Source of the DNA: Bacteroidota bacterium
GTDB lineage: Bacteria > Bacteroidota > Bacteroidia > Bacteroidales > Cfx3-03
DNA length: 7,237 nucleotides
NCBI GenBank assembly: GCA_030706265.1
Contig: JAUZOX010000130.1
Location: 1 to 7,237 of the forward strand
Direction of reading: 5' to 3'
A program made the translations under genes and the position numbers. Below, piece by piece: positions 6,071-7,237 of the stretch (its first letter is position 1; each line of letters begins with the position of its first letter). Below the pieces are notes generated by a model that was not told the origin of the DNA, made no database searches, and saw only the letters and a program-made list of their open reading frames with translations.

Positions 6071-6303
6071 TTATTTGCCTGGGTAGTTCCTGCTTTTCCC
6101 GCGGAAACAGTAAAAATCTTCGCATCATCCAAGATTACCTGAAAAAGAATAACCTTGAGACTAAAGTTGACTTTAAAGGAAACCTATGCTCAGAACATTG
6201 TAACCTGGGGCCGATTTTGCAGATTGGCGACAGGATTTACAAACATGTCGATGAATCGAATATCATTAGCATTTTGAATGATGAATTTGGAGGAAATCTA
6301 TGA
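6049..6303 (+). CDS. Small thioredoxin-like [2Fe-2S] ferredoxin (NuoE/HydC-like)
   Basis: 84-aa electron carrier of the thioredoxin-like [2Fe-2S] type, related to the NuoE/HoxE/HydC fold but lacking the N-terminal helical part of full NuoE. The four cluster ligands are all present: C10-x4-C15 in 'ICLGSSCFSRGN' and C47-x3-C51 in 'LCSEHCNLGP'. It would pass electrons to or from its operon partner, the [FeFe]-hydrogenase-like protein. The first ATG (6049) overlaps the Rex-like gene by 22 nt. An in-frame ATG at 6067 would give a 78-aa protein starting MIICLGSSCF and a 4-nt ATGA overlap identical in form to the next junction. I find the 6067 start at least as likely. Neither has a Shine-Dalgarno site, which suggests translational coupling. 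Its stop overlaps the next start (6300-6303). Confidence 0.88.
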   Translation: MDTQHEMIICLGSSCFSRGNSKNLRIIQDYLKKNNLETKVDFKGNLCSEHCNLGPILQIGDRIYKHVDESNIISILNDEFGGNL

Positions 6304-7237
6304 TTGCCACTCAGCCGGTTTATACTGAAAAGAACAACTGTCAGGACTGTTATAAATGCATCCGGGAATGCCCTGTAAAGGCAATTCGTTGCGAGGATGA
6401 GAGTGCCTGGATCGTTCATGAAAGATGTATTTTTTGCGGTCACTGTACCCAGATTTGTCCTGTTGGTGCAAAGAAAGTCAGGAATGATCTCAACAGGGCA
6501 AAGATGATGTTGCGCACCCAACCCAACGTAATTGCATCTCTGGCACCTTCATGGGTTTCCGAATTCCCGGAATATACAGCATCCGAAATGGTGAGTAGTT
6601 TAAAGATGCTTGGATTCACCGAAGTTTCCGAAACTGCTCTTGGCGCAGAGGAATACTCCAGGCAGACTGCAGCGTATATTTCAGCGCATCCCGATGGAAT
6701 TTGGATTTCTTCAGCTTGTCCTTCAATCGTTGATTTTGTCACCAAATATTTTCCCCATCTGGCAGAACGGATAGTTCCCTTTCATTCCCCGCTGTTGATG
6801 CATGCCAAACTCCTGCATGAAAAATATTCACCCGATTCACATATTATGTTTATCGGCCCTTGCGTTGCCAAGAAAACTGAAAGTGACGAGTTTAACAGCG
6901 AAGTTGAGACAGCACTCACTTTTAATGATCTAAGATCATGGCTTGAAGATGAAGGCATCTCCCCTGAGGTTTTAAAACGCAACACGGAGGATCAGTTTTA
7001 TCCTAAACAAGCCTATAAAGGGGTCCTATATCCGGTCGACGGCGGTATGATCACAACCATTAAATCGGGCGCCGGCACTACCGAAGCAACCTACATGACC
7101 TTTTCCGGCATTAACAATATCCGGCAGGCATTAGAAGGACTCGAAAAAATCAAAAAAGAAGGACTTCTCTTCCTTGAGCTGATGGCTTGTGAGGGTGGAT
7201 GCATCAATGGTCCCGGCTGTTCAAAAAGCGGTAATAC
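6300..7237 (+). CDS. hydS: [FeFe]-hydrogenase-like protein, sensory group C (HydS) type, 3' end cut by the window
   Basis: 312 codons are visible with no stop before the right edge. Residues 14-24 (CxxCxxCxxxCP) and 43-53 (the same pattern) bind two [4Fe-4S] clusters. The hydrogenase domain starts near 75. All four H-cluster cysteines are present: C140 in 'SSACPS', C188 in 'GPCVAKK', and C297 and C301 in 'LMACEGGC'. Relative to catalytic group A enzymes, the proton-shuttle cysteine just before C140 is alanine (A139), and the methionine of 'MPC' is glycine (G186). Both changes recall group C sensory hydrogenases such as Thermotoga HydS, which have low activity. In those a PAS domain follows, which here would lie beyond the window. 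The ATG overlaps the previous stop (ATGA), and GGAGGA at 6289-6294 is a good Shine-Dalgarno site. Probable role: sensing H2 or electron pressure and signalling to a kinase or phosphatase. Family is sure; subgroup is likely. Confidence 0.92.
   Translation, partial: MIATQPVYTEKNNCQDCYKCIRECPVKAIRCEDESAWIVHERCIFCGHCTQICPVGAKKVRNDLNRAKMMLRTQPNVIASLAPSWVSEFPEYTASEMVSSLKMLGFTEVSETALGAEEYSRQTAAYISAHPDGIWISSACPSIVDFVTKYFPHLAERIVPFHSPLLMHAKLLHEKYSPDSHIMFIGPCVAKKTESDEFNSEVETALTFNDLRSWLEDEGISPEVLKRNTEDQFYPKQAYKGVLYPVDGGMITTIKSGAGTTEATYMTFSGINNIRQALEGLEKIKKEGLLFLELMACEGGCINGPGCSKSGN

Overview
The window looks like part of the chromosome of an anaerobic member of the Bacteroidota. The basis is indirect: promoter -7 boxes match TAnnTTTG, most genes start after A-rich leaders rather than strong Shine-Dalgarno sites, a SRPBCC + GyrI-like fusion and a long CPA2 antiporter with a USP-like tail are present (both familiar in this phylum), and there is an [FeFe]-hydrogenase locus. 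No rRNA, tRNA, insertion sequence, CRISPR array or phage gene was seen.

Layout. (1) 1-209: AT-rich intergenic DNA with a possible divergent gene leaving the left edge, a direct repeat and a promoter. (2) 210-1217: membrane-anchored SRPBCC/GyrI-like protein. (3) 1218-1332: a perfect 18-bp stem-loop terminator overlapping the promoter region of the next gene. (4) 1333-2703: PAS-AAA+-Fis sigma54 activator with no receiver domain. (5) 2827-5046: 739-aa CPA2 cation:proton antiporter. (6) 5047-5422: 376-bp intergenic region with two long imperfect hairpins/dyads and a near-consensus sigma54 promoter. (7) 5423-7237 (right edge): three overlapping genes, namely a Rex-like NAD(H)-binding protein, a small thioredoxin-like [2Fe-2S] protein, and the first 312 codons of an [FeFe]-hydrogenase-like protein. 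The last has two [4Fe-4S] sites and H-cluster motifs of the sensory (group C, HydS) type.

How the parts may work together. The last three genes share 4-nt ATGA junctions (one depends on start choice) and probably form one operon. Its products read redox signals: NAD(H) by the Rex fold, electrons by the Fe-S proteins, and H2 by a hydrogenase that lacks the proton-shuttle cysteine. Upstream, TGGCAC-N5-TTGG (5293-5307) resembles a sigma54 -24/-12 element. About 114 bp further upstream lies a dyad of two TGT-N11-ACA sites with centres 34 bp apart, the usual geometry for binding by a sigma54 activator. The PAS-AAA+-Fis protein at 1333-2703 is the obvious candidate activator. My main hypothesis is therefore a sigma54-controlled H2/redox-sensing operon. 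The sequence supports the layout, but the link between this activator and this promoter is inference.
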